64,000 bases of DNA from Archangium violaceum. GTDB lineage: Bacteria > Myxococcota > Myxococcia > Myxococcales > Myxococcaceae. Each line of letters opens with the position of its first letter. Position 1 is the first letter of the stretch. The notes under the pieces were generated by a model, which did no database searches, was not told the origin of the DNA, and saw nothing but the letters and a program-made list of their open reading frames with translations. The DNA is taken from the NCBI RefSeq assembly GCF_016887565.1, contig NZ_CP069396.1, positions 3,003,001 through 3,067,000 on the forward strand, written 5' to 3'. Positions 44,856-53,332 of this stretch are shown here, one piece after another. The translations under genes and the position numbers were made by a program.

Positions 44856-46487
44856 ATGCGTCGCGCTCTGACCGGACTGTGCGTGCTGCTGTCCCTCGTG
44901 CTGCTGCCGGAGGCCCAGGCCTTCAACGCCGGGCTGGGGGCTCCCCCGTCCACGGTGGACCGGCAGACACCCTACACCGCCGCCAATGGCTTCTTCACCG
45001 CGGCCCAGCGGGGCGACTACCCGCTGGCGGCGCACTACCTGGACCTGGACTACCTCCCCACGTCCGAGCAGAAGAAGGAGGGGGCGCGCCTGGCCTGGCG
45101 CCTGCGGCTCATCCTGGACGACAAGCTGGCGCCGGAGGTGCTCGACAACCTGAGCAAGGAGCCGGAGGGAGACCCGGAGGACGGCCGCTTCGAGAAGCTC
45201 ACCGTCCTCACGGCGGGCAAGAACCGCTACCCCATCCAGTTGTCGCGCGTGACGGTCGACGAAGGTGCGCGGGTGTGGGTGTTCAGCCAGTCGACGGTGA
45301 AGGCGATCGACGCCATCTACGACTCGTACGAGCCGGAGGTGCTGGGGGTCCCGGTGCCGACGGTGCTCTTCGAGCGGGTGGTGCTGGGGCTGGAGCCCTG
45401 GAGGTGGCTGGGGCTGTTGATGACGGTGGTGCTGGCGGGGCTGCTGGCCATGGTGCTGGAGCGGCTGTCGCTGGCGTTGATGGCGAGGCTGGCGAGCTGG
45501 ACGCGGGTGACGTGGGATGACGCGTTGGTGCCGGCGGGGCAGGGGCCGCTGAAGCTGCTGTACTTCGCGCTGCTGGGAGCGTTGGGGACGGCGCTGCTGC
45601 AACTGCCGCCCACGGCGCAGTTCGTGGCGACGCACCTGGTGACCTCGTTCATCATCGTGGCGGTGGCGTGGTTCCTGCTGCGCTTCCTGCGGGTGACGTC
45701 GCAGTTCGTCCAGCAGACGGTGACGAAGGAGCCGAAGGACGCGGCGCGAGCGCGAGGGCTGCACACGCAGCTGGTGGTGCTGCGGAGCGTCTTCGAGGCG
45801 GCGACCTACATCATCTCGGCGGCGCTGTTGCTCATGCAGTTCGAGACGGTGCGCAACGTGGGGGTGTCGCTGCTGGCGTCGGCGGGAATCGCGGGCCTCG
45901 TCATCGGTCTGGCGGCGCAGAAGTCCATCTCGTCGTTGCTGGCGGGCATCCAGCTGTCCATCACGCAGCCGATCCGGATCGGGGATCAGGTGGTGGTGGA
46001 GAACGAGTTCGGCACGGTGGAGGAGATCACCCTGACGTACGTGGTGGTGAAGGTGTGGGACGAGCGGAGGCTGGTGGTGCCCATCTCGCAGTTCCTGGAC
46101 AAGTCCTTCCAGAACTGGAGCAAGGGGGGGCAGAGCATGCTGGGCCCGGTGCAGCTGCTGGTGGACTTCACCGCGGACATGGAGGCGCTGAGGGCGGAGC
46201 TGCGGCGCATCCTGGAGAACGAGGGGAAGGAGCTGTGGGATGGGAGGGTGGGCAACGTGGTGGTGGAGGACGTGCTGGACCGGACGCTGAAGGTGCGGGT
46301 GCTGGTGAGCGCTCCTCCGGGGGTCCTGTTCGATCTACGGGCCCTGGTGAGGGAGAAGATGATGGTGTACCTGCGAGCGAGGCCAGAGTGGCTACCGACC
46401 ACGCGCACCGAGCCGAGGCAGGTGGTGCAGCAGCCGCCGGCGGGGGAGCAAGCCCAGTCGGCCCCCCCCGTCACGCCCCGGGCCTGA
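44856..46487 (+). CDS. MscS-family mechanosensitive channel
   Basis: A 543-residue inner-membrane protein with a signal-like N-terminus (RRALTGLCVLLSLVLLPEAQA) and a periplasmic domain of about 150 residues. Five hydrophobic segments follow from about 175. The pore-lining helix is recognisable as LLASAGIAGLVIGLAAQKSISSLLAGIQL, followed by the MscS beta domain (PIRIGDQVVVENEFGTVEEI) and the cytoplasmic alpha/beta cage. It is larger than E. coli MscS, as in MscM/YnaI-type channels. Function: release of osmolytes under osmotic downshift. A palindromic repeat pair follows its stop. Confidence 0.92.
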   Translation: MRRALTGLCVLLSLVLLPEAQAFNAGLGAPPSTVDRQTPYTAANGFFTAAQRGDYPLAAHYLDLDYLPTSEQKKEGARLAWRLRLILDDKLAPEVLDNLSKEPEGDPEDGRFEKLTVLTAGKNRYPIQLSRVTVDEGARVWVFSQSTVKAIDAIYDSYEPEVLGVPVPTVLFERVVLGLEPWRWLGLLMTVVLAGLLAMVLERLSLALMARLASWTRVTWDDALVPAGQGPLKLLYFALLGALGTALLQLPPTAQFVATHLVTSFIIVAVAWFLLRFLRVTSQFVQQTVTKEPKDAARARGLHTQLVVLRSVFEAATYIISAALLLMQFETVRNVGVSLLASAGIAGLVIGLAAQKSISSLLAGIQLSITQPIRIGDQVVVENEFGTVEEITLTYVVVKVWDERRLVVPISQFLDKSFQNWSKGGQSMLGPVQLLVDFTADMEALRAELRRILENEGKELWDGRVGNVVVEDVLDRTLKVRVLVSAPPGVLFDLRALVREKMMVYLRARPEWLPTTRTEPRQVVQQPPAGEQAQSAPPVTPRA

Positions 46488-46490
46488 TCT

Positions 46491-46511
46491 CCCTCTCCCG
46501 CCGGGAGAGGG
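46491..46511. repeat. palindromic repeat, copy 3
   Basis: CCCTCTCCC-GCC-GGGAGAGGG, followed by TCGGGGTGAGGGT. It begins 4 bases after the MscS stop codon and is paired with copy 4. Confidence 0.85.
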
Positions 46512-46557
46512 TCGGGGTGAGGGTCGCTCGGGCCCCGGGTTGAACCCCGAGTATGCC

Positions 46558-46578
46558 CCCTCTCCCTCTGGGAGAGGG
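46558..46578. repeat. palindromic repeat, copy 4
   Basis: CCCTCTCCC-TCT-GGGAGAGGG, followed by CTGGGGTGAGGGT. With copy 3 it forms a tandem pair; GGGTTGAACCCC lies between them, as it does between copies 1 and 2. Confidence 0.85.
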
Positions 46579-46637
46579 CTGGGGTGAGGGTCTACACCGT
46601 CAAGCCAGCGCCACCCCCCTACACTGGAGGGGATTCT

Positions 46638-47414
46638 GTGCTAGGTGTCGGGCCCCCCATGCCTTTCGCGGTAGCCCTCTCCTCCTATTCGTTGATCATC
46701 CTGCTGGGCGCCGTCGTGGGAGCGCTGGCGGTGGTGCTGACGCGGGCGCCGACGAAGCTGGTGACGTTCCTGGCGTTCGCGGCGGGGGTGATGTTCGGGG
46801 CGGCGTTCTTCCACATGCTGCCGGAGGCGTACCACGGGGGAGGGTTCTGGGCGTTCGCGCTGGTGCCCGCGGGGTTCGTCTTCCTGATGGTGCTGGAGCG
46901 GTACGTGCTGACGCATGCGTGCGAGGAGCCGCCGGAGTGCAAGGAGCACGTGCACGGGCGCACGCTGGGGCTGACGGCGTTCCTGGGGCTGTCGGCGCAT
47001 ACGCTGTTCGACGGCATCGCGCTGGGCTCGGCGGTGAAGGAGGGGGTGGGGCTGATGGCGTTGCTGGCGATCACCTCGCACAAGGTGCCCTCGTCGCTGT
47101 CGCTGGCGTCCATCCTCAAGGCGGAGGGGAAGAGCTCGAGGAGCATCCTGGGGCTGTCGGTGGTGTACGGGCTGATGGTGCCGGTGGGGGCGCTGCTGTA
47201 CATCGCCTTCGACACGGTGCTGCGCTTCGAGGCGCTGGCGCCGAGGGCGCTGGCCTTCTCCGCGGGCACCTTCCTGTACGTGTCGGTGTCGGACCTGCTG
47301 CCGCACGTGAACCGGCACGGGAAGGACAACCGGGGGCGCAACCTGGTGGCGCTGGCGGCGGGCCTGCTGCTGATGTTGGCGCTGTCACAGGTGGCGGAGT
47401 TCCCCGGACACTGA
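46638..47414 (+). CDS. ZIP-family divalent metal transporter
   Basis: A 258-residue polytopic membrane protein. GGAGGGG five bases before a GTG at 46638 decides the start; the next ATG is at 46659. Metal-site helices are clear: HMLPEAYHGGG in an early helix, HTLFDGIALGSA in helix IV and TSHKVPSSLSLASIL in helix V. A short His/Cys loop (CEEPPECKEHVHGR) lies before them. Members move zinc or iron into the cytoplasm. It is flanked by a palindromic repeat pair and a CBS gene and appears to stand alone. Confidence 0.9.
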   Translation: MLGVGPPMPFAVALSSYSLIILLGAVVGALAVVLTRAPTKLVTFLAFAAGVMFGAAFFHMLPEAYHGGGFWAFALVPAGFVFLMVLERYVLTHACEEPPECKEHVHGRTLGLTAFLGLSAHTLFDGIALGSAVKEGVGLMALLAITSHKVPSSLSLASILKAEGKSSRSILGLSVVYGLMVPVGALLYIAFDTVLRFEALAPRALAFSAGTFLYVSVSDLLPHVNRHGKDNRGRNLVALAAGLLLMLALSQVAEFPGH

Positions 47415-47556
47415 GCGCACGCTCGCGGTCCAGCGGGGCCAACGGCCATGGTATGAGCGGCCGGAACGAGCAGCGCTGGGCCGCTCGGATGCCCCCACGG
47501 GTGCATGGGGCACCGCGAGGGTCCACCCTGTTCGTGGGAACGACAGGGAGGACACC

Positions 47557-47961
47557 ATGCTGACCGTCGAGGAACTGATGACCCGGGACCTGGTCACCCT
47601 GAAGGAGGACGACGACATCGTCCGGGGGGATGACCTGCTGGCCGAGTACGACATCCGTCACCTTCCGGTGGTGAAGGACGGGAGGCTGGTGGGGCTGGTG
47701 AGCCACCGGGATTTGATTCGAGCACTGGCGCGTCAGGAGCGGGCGCCGGGAGCGCCGCCCCAGCAGGTGCGGGACATCATGACGCGCTCGGTGGAGACGC
47801 TGAAGCCGCGGAGTTCGGTGCGCGAGGCCATCCACAAGATGCTCGACCACAAGTTCGGGTGCGTGCCGGTGGTGGAGGATGGAGACCGGCTGGTGGGCAT
47901 CCTCACGGAGACGGACCTCATCCGGCTCGCCGGGAAGCTGTTGGACCGGGAAGAGCGGTAG
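47557..47961 (+). CDS. CBS-domain pair protein
   Basis: A 134-residue protein made of two CBS domains (VEELMTRDLVTLKEDDDIV and VRDIMTRSVETLKPRSSVR, each followed by IRHLPVVKDGRLVGLVSHRDL-like strands). CBS pairs bind adenine nucleotides (AMP, ATP, SAM) or cyclic dinucleotides and sense energy state. No enzymatic domain is fused. GGGAGG stands just ahead of the ATG. Target unknown. Confidence 0.9.
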   Translation: MLTVEELMTRDLVTLKEDDDIVRGDDLLAEYDIRHLPVVKDGRLVGLVSHRDLIRALARQERAPGAPPQQVRDIMTRSVETLKPRSSVREAIHKMLDHKFGCVPVVEDGDRLVGILTETDLIRLAGKLLDREER

Positions 47962-48060
47962 GGCGTGAGGGGAGCCGGGGCACGCGAGTGGTCCCCGGCT
48001 TGATTTTCAGCGGGCAGGGCCGAGGATGCGCGCCGCCGCGAGGGCGCGGCACCCGGCCCC

Positions 48061-48843
48061 ATGGAACGACGCTCCGACTGGTACGACCACCCCGAGTATT
48101 ACGAGGCCATCTTTGGAACGGACACCGAGCGGGAGCTGGACTTCCTGCTGGAGGTGAGCCGTCGCTACGGGACGGGAGGCAAGAGGCTGCTCGAGCCCGC
48201 GTGCGGAGCGGGCCGGCTGGTGGCGGAGGCCGCGCGCCGGGGCCTGCAGGTGGTGGGCTACGACATCTCCGAGAAGATGCTGGCGCACGCGCGCCAGCGG
48301 CTGACTCCGGCCGAGCGCCGGAGGGTGCGGCTCTACCCGTCACGGATGGAGGACTTCTTCCGGCCGGAGCTGGAGGGGCGGGTGGACCTGGCGTTCAACC
48401 TGGTGTCCACGTTCCGCTACCTGGACAGCGAGAAGGCGGCGCTGGAGCACCTGGAGGGGACGCGGCGGCTGCTCCATCCCGAGGGCCTGTACGTGCTCGG
48501 CTTCCACCTCACGGACTACGAACGGAGGAAGGCGGAGCACGAGCGCTGGGTGGAGAAGCTGGGGAAGGACACGGTGGTGTGCAACACCCACGAGGGGTTG
48601 CCGGACCGGCGCCTGAGACGCTCGGCCATGCGCAACCGGCTGCGGATTACCGGGCCGGGGAAGAACCTGCTCATCGAGACGCATTGGTACTTCCGCACGT
48701 ATGACCTGACACAGGCCCGGCGCCTGTTCCGGAGGGCGGGGCTCCAGGTGCTGGAGGTCTTCGACTTCGACTACCAGGTGGAGGCTCCGCGGAAGCGAGG
48801 GGAGATCCGCCTCGACAGCATCTTCGTCCTCCGGCCCGTGTGA
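48061..48843 (+). CDS. class I SAM-dependent methyltransferase
   Basis: A 260-residue protein with the Rossmann-like SAM site LLEPACGAGRLVAEA near residues 44-58, acidic VVGYDISEKML, and the post-motifs VDLAFNLVSTFRYL and LHPEGLYVLGFHL. The substrate-determining part (HWYFRTYDLTQARRLFRRAG) is generic for small-molecule methyltransferases. The following AlkD-like gene begins within or just after its stop codon, suggesting coupling, but a functional link with DNA repair is not obvious. Confidence 0.85.
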   Translation: MERRSDWYDHPEYYEAIFGTDTERELDFLLEVSRRYGTGGKRLLEPACGAGRLVAEAARRGLQVVGYDISEKMLAHARQRLTPAERRRVRLYPSRMEDFFRPELEGRVDLAFNLVSTFRYLDSEKAALEHLEGTRRLLHPEGLYVLGFHLTDYERRKAEHERWVEKLGKDTVVCNTHEGLPDRRLRRSAMRNRLRITGPGKNLLIETHWYFRTYDLTQARRLFRRAGLQVLEVFDFDYQVEAPRKRGEIRLDSIFVLRPV

Positions 48844-48848
48844 GAGAC

Positions 48849-49574
48849 ATGTCCCTCGAGACCCTCATCGACGAGCTGGCGCGGGCAGCCGATCCGGAGA
48901 AGGCGGCCTTCTTTCCGAGGTTCTTCAAGACGGGCCCGGGGGAGTACGGGGAAGGGGACGTGTTCCTCGGGGTGACGGTGCCGGAGCAGCGGCGCATTGC
49001 CCGTCGCCACAAGGACCTCCCCCTGGAGCAGGTGAGCGAGTTGTTGCGGAGCGAGGTGCACGAGCACCGGTTCACCGGCTTCGTCATCCTGGTGGAGCGG
49101 TTCGCGAGGGCGGACGAGGCGGGACGAGGGCGCCTCTTCGAGTTCTGCCGGGAGCACCTGTCGAGGATGAACAACTGGGACCTGGTGGACACGGTGGCGC
49201 CTCGGCTCATCGGCGAGTACCTGCTCGAGCATCCCGAGCTGAAACCGCTGCTCTACGGCTGGGCGGGCTCGCCGGTGCTGTGGGAGCGACGAATCGCCAT
49301 CATGTCGACGCTGGCGTTCATCCGCGCGGGGGACTTCACGGACACGCTGAAGCTGGCCGGCGTGCTGCTGCACGACCCGCACGACCTGATGCACAAGGCG
49401 GTGGGCTGGATGCTGCGCGAGGTGGGCAACAGGGACCGGACAGCGGAGGAAACCTTCCTCGACCGACATGCGTGGGAGATGCCGAGGACGATGCTGCGCT
49501 ATGCCATTGAAAAATTCAGTCCAGCGCGGCGTGAACACTACCTGAAAATCCGCTCCGCCCCCCCAGTTGCATGA
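48849..49574 (+). CDS. AlkD-like DNA alkylation repair (HEAT-repeat) protein
   Basis: A 241-residue helical-repeat protein. The opening KAAFFPRFFKTGPGEYGEGDVFLGVTVPEQR and the later LSRMNNWDLVDTVAPRLIG, WAGSPVLWERRIAIMSTL and MHKAVGWMLREVGNRD are conserved AlkD-family motifs; the Trp and Asp residues of the DNA-facing groove appear retained (NNWDLVD, WERR). AlkD glycosylases remove bulky or charged alkylated purines without base flipping. A GTG at 48840 overlapping the methyltransferase stop is an alternative start. Confidence 0.85.
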   Translation: MSLETLIDELARAADPEKAAFFPRFFKTGPGEYGEGDVFLGVTVPEQRRIARRHKDLPLEQVSELLRSEVHEHRFTGFVILVERFARADEAGRGRLFEFCREHLSRMNNWDLVDTVAPRLIGEYLLEHPELKPLLYGWAGSPVLWERRIAIMSTLAFIRAGDFTDTLKLAGVLLHDPHDLMHKAVGWMLREVGNRDRTAEETFLDRHAWEMPRTMLRYAIEKFSPARREHYLKIRSAPPVA

Positions 49575-49631
49575 GAGCCATTTCCAGCGGTTGAATGTCT
49601 GTGTTCACGCTTGGTGAACATGGAGGTTCTC

Positions 49632-50366
49632 ATGAGCAAGAGACGTCCGTCGTTGGTGCTCTTCCTTCCCGCTGTCGGTGGTGACTCGACGTTCTGGGAA
49701 CCGCAGGTGGACGCACTCCGGGGCTCCTACTCACCGTTGCCGATCGATCTGGTGCGGAGCGCGGCGCGGGTGTCGATGGCGGGTTTCGCCGAGGACGCGA
49801 TGCGGGCCATCCTGGCGACGGGCCATGAGGACGCGCATCTGGTGGGCCAGTCCATGGGAGGAGTGGTGGCGCTCGAGCTGTACCGGCGCTACCCGGATCG
49901 GGTGCGCTCGCTGACGCTGGCCAACACGTGGGCCTTCCAGCCGGAGGGTGCGGCGCGCAGCCAATGGGTCGAGGAGCAGCTCGGGAAGATGACGCTGGCC
50001 GAGTTCTCGCGGATGAACATGCCGGACCTGTTCGCGCCGGACACGAGGAAGGACATCATCGAGCGAGCCGTGTCGGTGGAGAGCCGGAAGGAGCGGGAGA
50101 CGTACCTGGCCTGCTGGCGCGAGATGCTCAAGGTGGACCTGCGCCCGATCATCCCGAGGATTCGAGTCCCGGTGTTGCTGGTGGGGGGAGAGAAGGATCG
50201 GCTGACGCCGACGCGTCCGTTGCTCACGGGCATGCAGAAGGCGCTGCCCTCAGCGAGACTGGTGGAGCTGCCGGGAGCCTCACACTTCTCGAACCTGGAC
50301 CGTCCGGAGGCCTTCACGAAGGCCTTGCGAGAGCACCTCGACGAGGCGGAAGACAAGGGCCCGTAA
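49632..50366 (+). CDS. alpha/beta hydrolase
   Basis: A 244-residue cytoplasmic hydrolase; GGAGG five bases before the ATG at 49632 fixes the start. Landmarks are LPAVGGDSTFWEPQ (oxyanion region), nucleophile Ser in VGQSMGGVVALEL near residue 80, acid Asp in VGGEKDRLTP and His in GASHFSNLD. This is the catechol-lactonase/menaquinone-hydrolase type of serine hydrolase (PcaD/MhpC group), for which function cannot be set by sequence alone. Confidence 0.85.
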   Translation: MSKRRPSLVLFLPAVGGDSTFWEPQVDALRGSYSPLPIDLVRSAARVSMAGFAEDAMRAILATGHEDAHLVGQSMGGVVALELYRRYPDRVRSLTLANTWAFQPEGAARSQWVEEQLGKMTLAEFSRMNMPDLFAPDTRKDIIERAVSVESRKERETYLACWREMLKVDLRPIIPRIRVPVLLVGGEKDRLTPTRPLLTGMQKALPSARLVELPGASHFSNLDRPEAFTKALREHLDEAEDKGP

Positions 50367-50385
50367 ATCCGCGCACGCACACTTC

Positions 50386-50406
50386 CCCTCTCCCCCTGGG
50401 AGAGGG
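50386..50406. repeat. palindromic repeat, copy 5
   Basis: CCCTCTCCC-CCT-GGGAGAGGG, followed by ACGGGGTGAGGGT. It lies between two convergent genes, as do copies 1 and 2, and could terminate both. Confidence 0.85.
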
Positions 50407-50449
50407 ACGGGGTGAGGGTATATCCACCCCGTCCTCCCACCCGTGGGAC

Positions 50450-51232
50450 TCAGAACCGGGAGCGCCGGACCTCGAGCAACCACGCCTCCAGGTCCGCGGT
50501 GCGCCCAGGCTCCTCTGGGAGTACGGAGTGCGCATACGCCTCATCGAGCCGTTCGAAGGCACGGCCCACCTGACCGCGCCAGTGCGTGGAGAGCGCATCA
50601 GGCAACTCCCCGCGCTCGCCCCGCCGCTTCCAAGCGACGAGCTCGCTGGCCTCACCAAAACCATAGCGGTCCATGAGGGCGGTGAGGTCCGTCTCCACCT
50701 CACGAGTCAGCAGGGCATGGGTGCCGGTAAGCGCCGTGCGCAACACATAGAGGAGCTTCTTGGTGGAGCGAAAACCCGTCTTCTCCCACTCGCGCAACTG
50801 ACTGGTGGCGAAGCCGCGGTAGTGCCGATGAAGTCGACGCGACAGCACCTGACGCACGAGGGGACGTACGGCCTCCAGCTCGGGAGAGCCGCGCAGGGTA
50901 TGGGTCCCGAGCAGCCGCTCGATGTAGTTGCCATTGCCCTGGAGCACGCCCTGCAGCACGGGGCCGAGCTCGTTGGACGAGTAGTCCACCTCGACGCCGT
51001 CGAGCACCTCCAGACGCTCGGCGGGAGTGGGGTTGCGCTGCTCCAACCGGAGCAGCTCCGAGGTGGAGGCGACATGGATGCACTTGAGGTCCAGATCGCT
51101 ATCGGGCGAGGGAAAACCATACGCGTGAGCGCCCGAGAGGGACACGACGAGGTGCCAGCGGCGGGTGGACTCCTCGTCGAGCACGCGGTTGGCCACACGC
51201 AGCTGGTGCTCCGTCATCAGGTGGTCCGTCAT
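50450..51232 (-). CDS. nucleotidyltransferase, COG3541/YcgL-like, short form
   Basis: A 260-residue member of the DNA-polymerase-beta nucleotidyltransferase superfamily. The catalytic core is LSGAHAYGFPSPDSDLDLK with the GS-like loop at 32-39 and metal-binding Asp46 and Asp48. The start at 51232 has GGAGG 7 bases ahead and overlaps the stop of a second, longer nucleotidyltransferase (ATGA). YcgL-type enzymes are uncharacterised; relatives have been noted beside RNA-repair genes, so transfer of a nucleotide to RNA or protein is possible. It is not a MNT-HEPN toxin-antitoxin pair, since no HEPN protein is adjacent. Confidence 0.82.
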   Translation of the reverse strand: MTDHLMTEHQLRVANRVLDEESTRRWHLVVSLSGAHAYGFPSPDSDLDLKCIHVASTSELLRLEQRNPTPAERLEVLDGVEVDYSSNELGPVLQGVLQGNGNYIERLLGTHTLRGSPELEAVRPLVRQVLSRRLHRHYRGFATSQLREWEKTGFRSTKKLLYVLRTALTGTHALLTREVETDLTALMDRYGFGEASELVAWKRRGERGELPDALSTHWRGQVGRAFERLDEAYAHSVLPEEPGRTADLEAWLLEVRRSRF

Positions 51233-52533
51233 GACTGTTCCTCCGTCCATTCGACGGCCGGCGGCGCGGGGGCGTCGCGGCCGAGAGGCCCGGGCTCGCG
51301 CATCACCCAGCGGCGCGCGAGCTCCTCGCCCACGCGCCGAAGCAGACGGTCCGCGCGCCCGTAATCGGGGAGCTGCGGCAGCCGGCTGGTGCGGTGGGCC
51401 TCCTCCAGCTCGGGAGCGAGGGCCTCGGCGTCGCGCAGCACCTCCTCCAGGGGGACGTGCCCGGCCTTGATGTCGAGCATGCGAGCCTTGTGGTGGCCGG
51501 AGACCTCGAAGGTGGGGACACCCTCGCGAAGCCACCCGGTGGCGAGCACCACCAGTCGCAGCAGGTTGTAGGCGTTCTTCGGGCGCAGCTCGCGAGCGCT
51601 GGGGGGCCGGCCACCGCCACCGCGGGCGTAGCGGGTGAGGGCGGCGAAGTCGTTGGACTCGATGAGACCCTGGTCCGAGAGCGAGCGGTAGAGCTGCTTG
51701 AGGTACGTCTTGGCCGCGAGCAGCCCATCCTCGGGAGTGGGGGCGGAGCGCGGGGAGATGGCGGCGAGCCGTCGGGCCACCTCGTCGAGACTGGGCGCGG
51801 GCTCCTCGCACAACCATTCGAGCACCGAGTCACGGTGCTCGGCGAGACGCTGACTGCGCGTGAGCTTGTCGAGCTGGCTCATGGCGTACCGGCCGAAGCT
51901 GCCGAAGATGGCTTTGGAGACGAAGGCATCGCGCTCGGCGAGGAGCCACTCGCCGAGCGGGTCCGAGGCGCGGGCGCTGGGGACGAAGAGCATCTCGAGG
52001 GTGTTGGGGTCGGCGCGCAGGGCCTGCTCCACGGCCTTGGAGAGCTCCCAGTAGGTGTGACTGCCGTCGGCGCTGACGAGATCCCTCGGCTTGTCGGCGA
52101 GGCCGAAGTGCCAGGGGAGGGGGAGGCCGAAGACGCCGCGCAGGTCGACATCGGAGGACTTGTTGGCGAGGCCCCAGGCCTGCGAGCCGACCACGGTCTC
52201 CACGACGACGCAGGGGCGGAGGGCATCCCAGGTGGCGGCGCGTCGGAGGGCGAACTGGAGCTGACCCGGCTTGCGAGGCACCAGCTCGTCGCGGGCGTAC
52301 CAGAGTTCGCCGACGCCGACGACCTGGACGTCGAAGCCGCCGCCACGGGCGCGCACCACGCGGCCCACGACGCCCTGGGGGATGTGCCGGTCACCGGCCA
52401 CACGCTCCACGCGGGTGGTCACCTCGGTGCCGTGGGGGAGGGGGACGGAGAGCTTGTCGACCTGCTCATAACCCCGGGGGCGGGTGGTTCCCTCGGTGCG
52501 GTCCTGCTCGGGAGTCTTGGGTCCGCGGGTCAT
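51229..52533 (-). CDS. nucleotidyltransferase, COG3541/YcgL-like, long form with N-terminal SH3-like domain
   Basis: A 434-residue protein. Residues 33-88 look like a small KOW/SH3-type barrel (LPHGTEVTTRVERVAGDRHIP, GVVGRVVRARGGGFDVQVVG). The transferase core reads ETVVGSQAWGLANKSSDVDLRG with the GSQAWG loop at 116-121 and Asp128/Asp130. A long helical C-terminus includes RPKNAYNLLRLVVLATGWL and SGHHKARMLDIKAG, also typical of YcgL relatives. GGAGG precedes the ATG at 52533. It is translationally coupled to the short paralogue, so the pair probably forms a heteromer or acts in sequence. Confidence 0.82.
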   Translation of the reverse strand: MTRGPKTPEQDRTEGTTRPRGYEQVDKLSVPLPHGTEVTTRVERVAGDRHIPQGVVGRVVRARGGGFDVQVVGVGELWYARDELVPRKPGQLQFALRRAATWDALRPCVVVETVVGSQAWGLANKSSDVDLRGVFGLPLPWHFGLADKPRDLVSADGSHTYWELSKAVEQALRADPNTLEMLFVPSARASDPLGEWLLAERDAFVSKAIFGSFGRYAMSQLDKLTRSQRLAEHRDSVLEWLCEEPAPSLDEVARRLAAISPRSAPTPEDGLLAAKTYLKQLYRSLSDQGLIESNDFAALTRYARGGGGRPPSARELRPKNAYNLLRLVVLATGWLREGVPTFEVSGHHKARMLDIKAGHVPLEEVLRDAEALAPELEEAHRTSRLPQLPDYGRADRLLRRVGEELARRWVMREPGPLGRDAPAPPAVEWTEEQS

Positions 52534-52602
52534 GGGGGCCTCCGGGTGAGACGGAAAGGATTCCCATGGACGTTACTGGCGCGGGGTCCTGACGGCCATC
52601 CG

Positions 52603-53034
52603 TCAGAAGGTGGCGAGCGATAGCACGGAGCTGCGGCGAGCCACGGCGTCGCGCGCGAAGGTCACCAGGCCCGAGAGGATTTCGCGCAGCTCCTCCGGCT
52701 CATGGTGTTCCCGGTCCATGCGCTCCGCCCACGCGTTGGCGAGGCCGGGCACGTTCTCGTCCGTGACCCGGGCGAGCGCCTGGATGAAGGAATCCTTGAC
52801 GCGCGCGATGATCAACCCGTCCTCGTCCCGGAAGATGAGCGGATCCTCCGAGGTGGACTCGGACGTGATGTCTTCCTTTCCCTGGAGGGCGGCGGAAAGG
52901 GCCATGAGCTCCATTTCGATGAGTGGAAACTCGATGTATGTCCAATCCTCAGGGGAGTGTTCCTCGGTGGTGACGATCGATTCGATTGCCTCCGCCTCGT
53001 CTTCTCTCGCGATGAACCAGGTCGTGATCTGCAT
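52603..53034 (-). CDS. small acidic protein, unknown
   Basis: A 143-residue acidic protein with no signal peptide or membrane helix. Sequence runs MQITTWFIAREDEAEAIESI, then EEHSPEDWTYIEFPLIEMELMAL and a helical tail (LANAWAERMDREHHEPEELREIL). The layout of short strands then helices resembles small immunity-type or DUF proteins, but I recognise no family. It lies 69 bases upstream of the nucleotidyltransferase pair on the same strand and next to the insertion element, so it may be their operon leader or an independent accessory gene. Confidence 0.6.
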   Translation of the reverse strand: MQITTWFIAREDEAEAIESIVTTEEHSPEDWTYIEFPLIEMELMALSAALQGKEDITSESTSEDPLIFRDEDGLIIARVKDSFIQALARVTDENVPGLANAWAERMDREHHEPEELREILSGLVTFARDAVARRSSVLSLATF

Positions 53035-53285
53035 GAAGGGGCTCCGATGCTTTTGTCCGGCACGACCCTATCACCGCATGACCTCTTGAGTAGAACTCTT
53101 TATGCTGTCCTCCCAGGACGGCTGCCCCCATGTTCGGGGTCGCGGAGAGGGTGTCAGTCACCCGCTCAGCCCCCGCTTTGTGGGTCGTCAACCGTGTCCA
53201 TCTGCCGGGATGCCCCCCATCGGCCAGGGAACATCAGCACGGGACGGGGCGTGCTCGGCTGGTCGCCTTCGACCCGTTCTGATAA

Positions 53286-53307
53286 GAGCTCGTTTCAAAA
53301 ATGGACC
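53286..53307. repeat. left terminal inverted repeat of the IS
   Basis: 22 bases beginning GAGCTCGTTTC and ending ATGGACC; identical to the complement of 54255-54276. Confidence 0.95.
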
Positions 53308-53332
53308 TGAGAGGTCAGGTAACATGCCCTGC

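Noticed and set aside
50450-52533. MNT-HEPN toxin-antitoxin system
   Set aside because: Both proteins are nucleotidyltransferases; no HEPN RxxxxH protein is adjacent.
53035-53285. Search for tRNA, integrase or attachment sites marking a genomic island around the IS and toxin
   Set aside because: No tRNA-like cloverleaf, integrase gene or direct repeats other than the 3-base IS duplication were seen.
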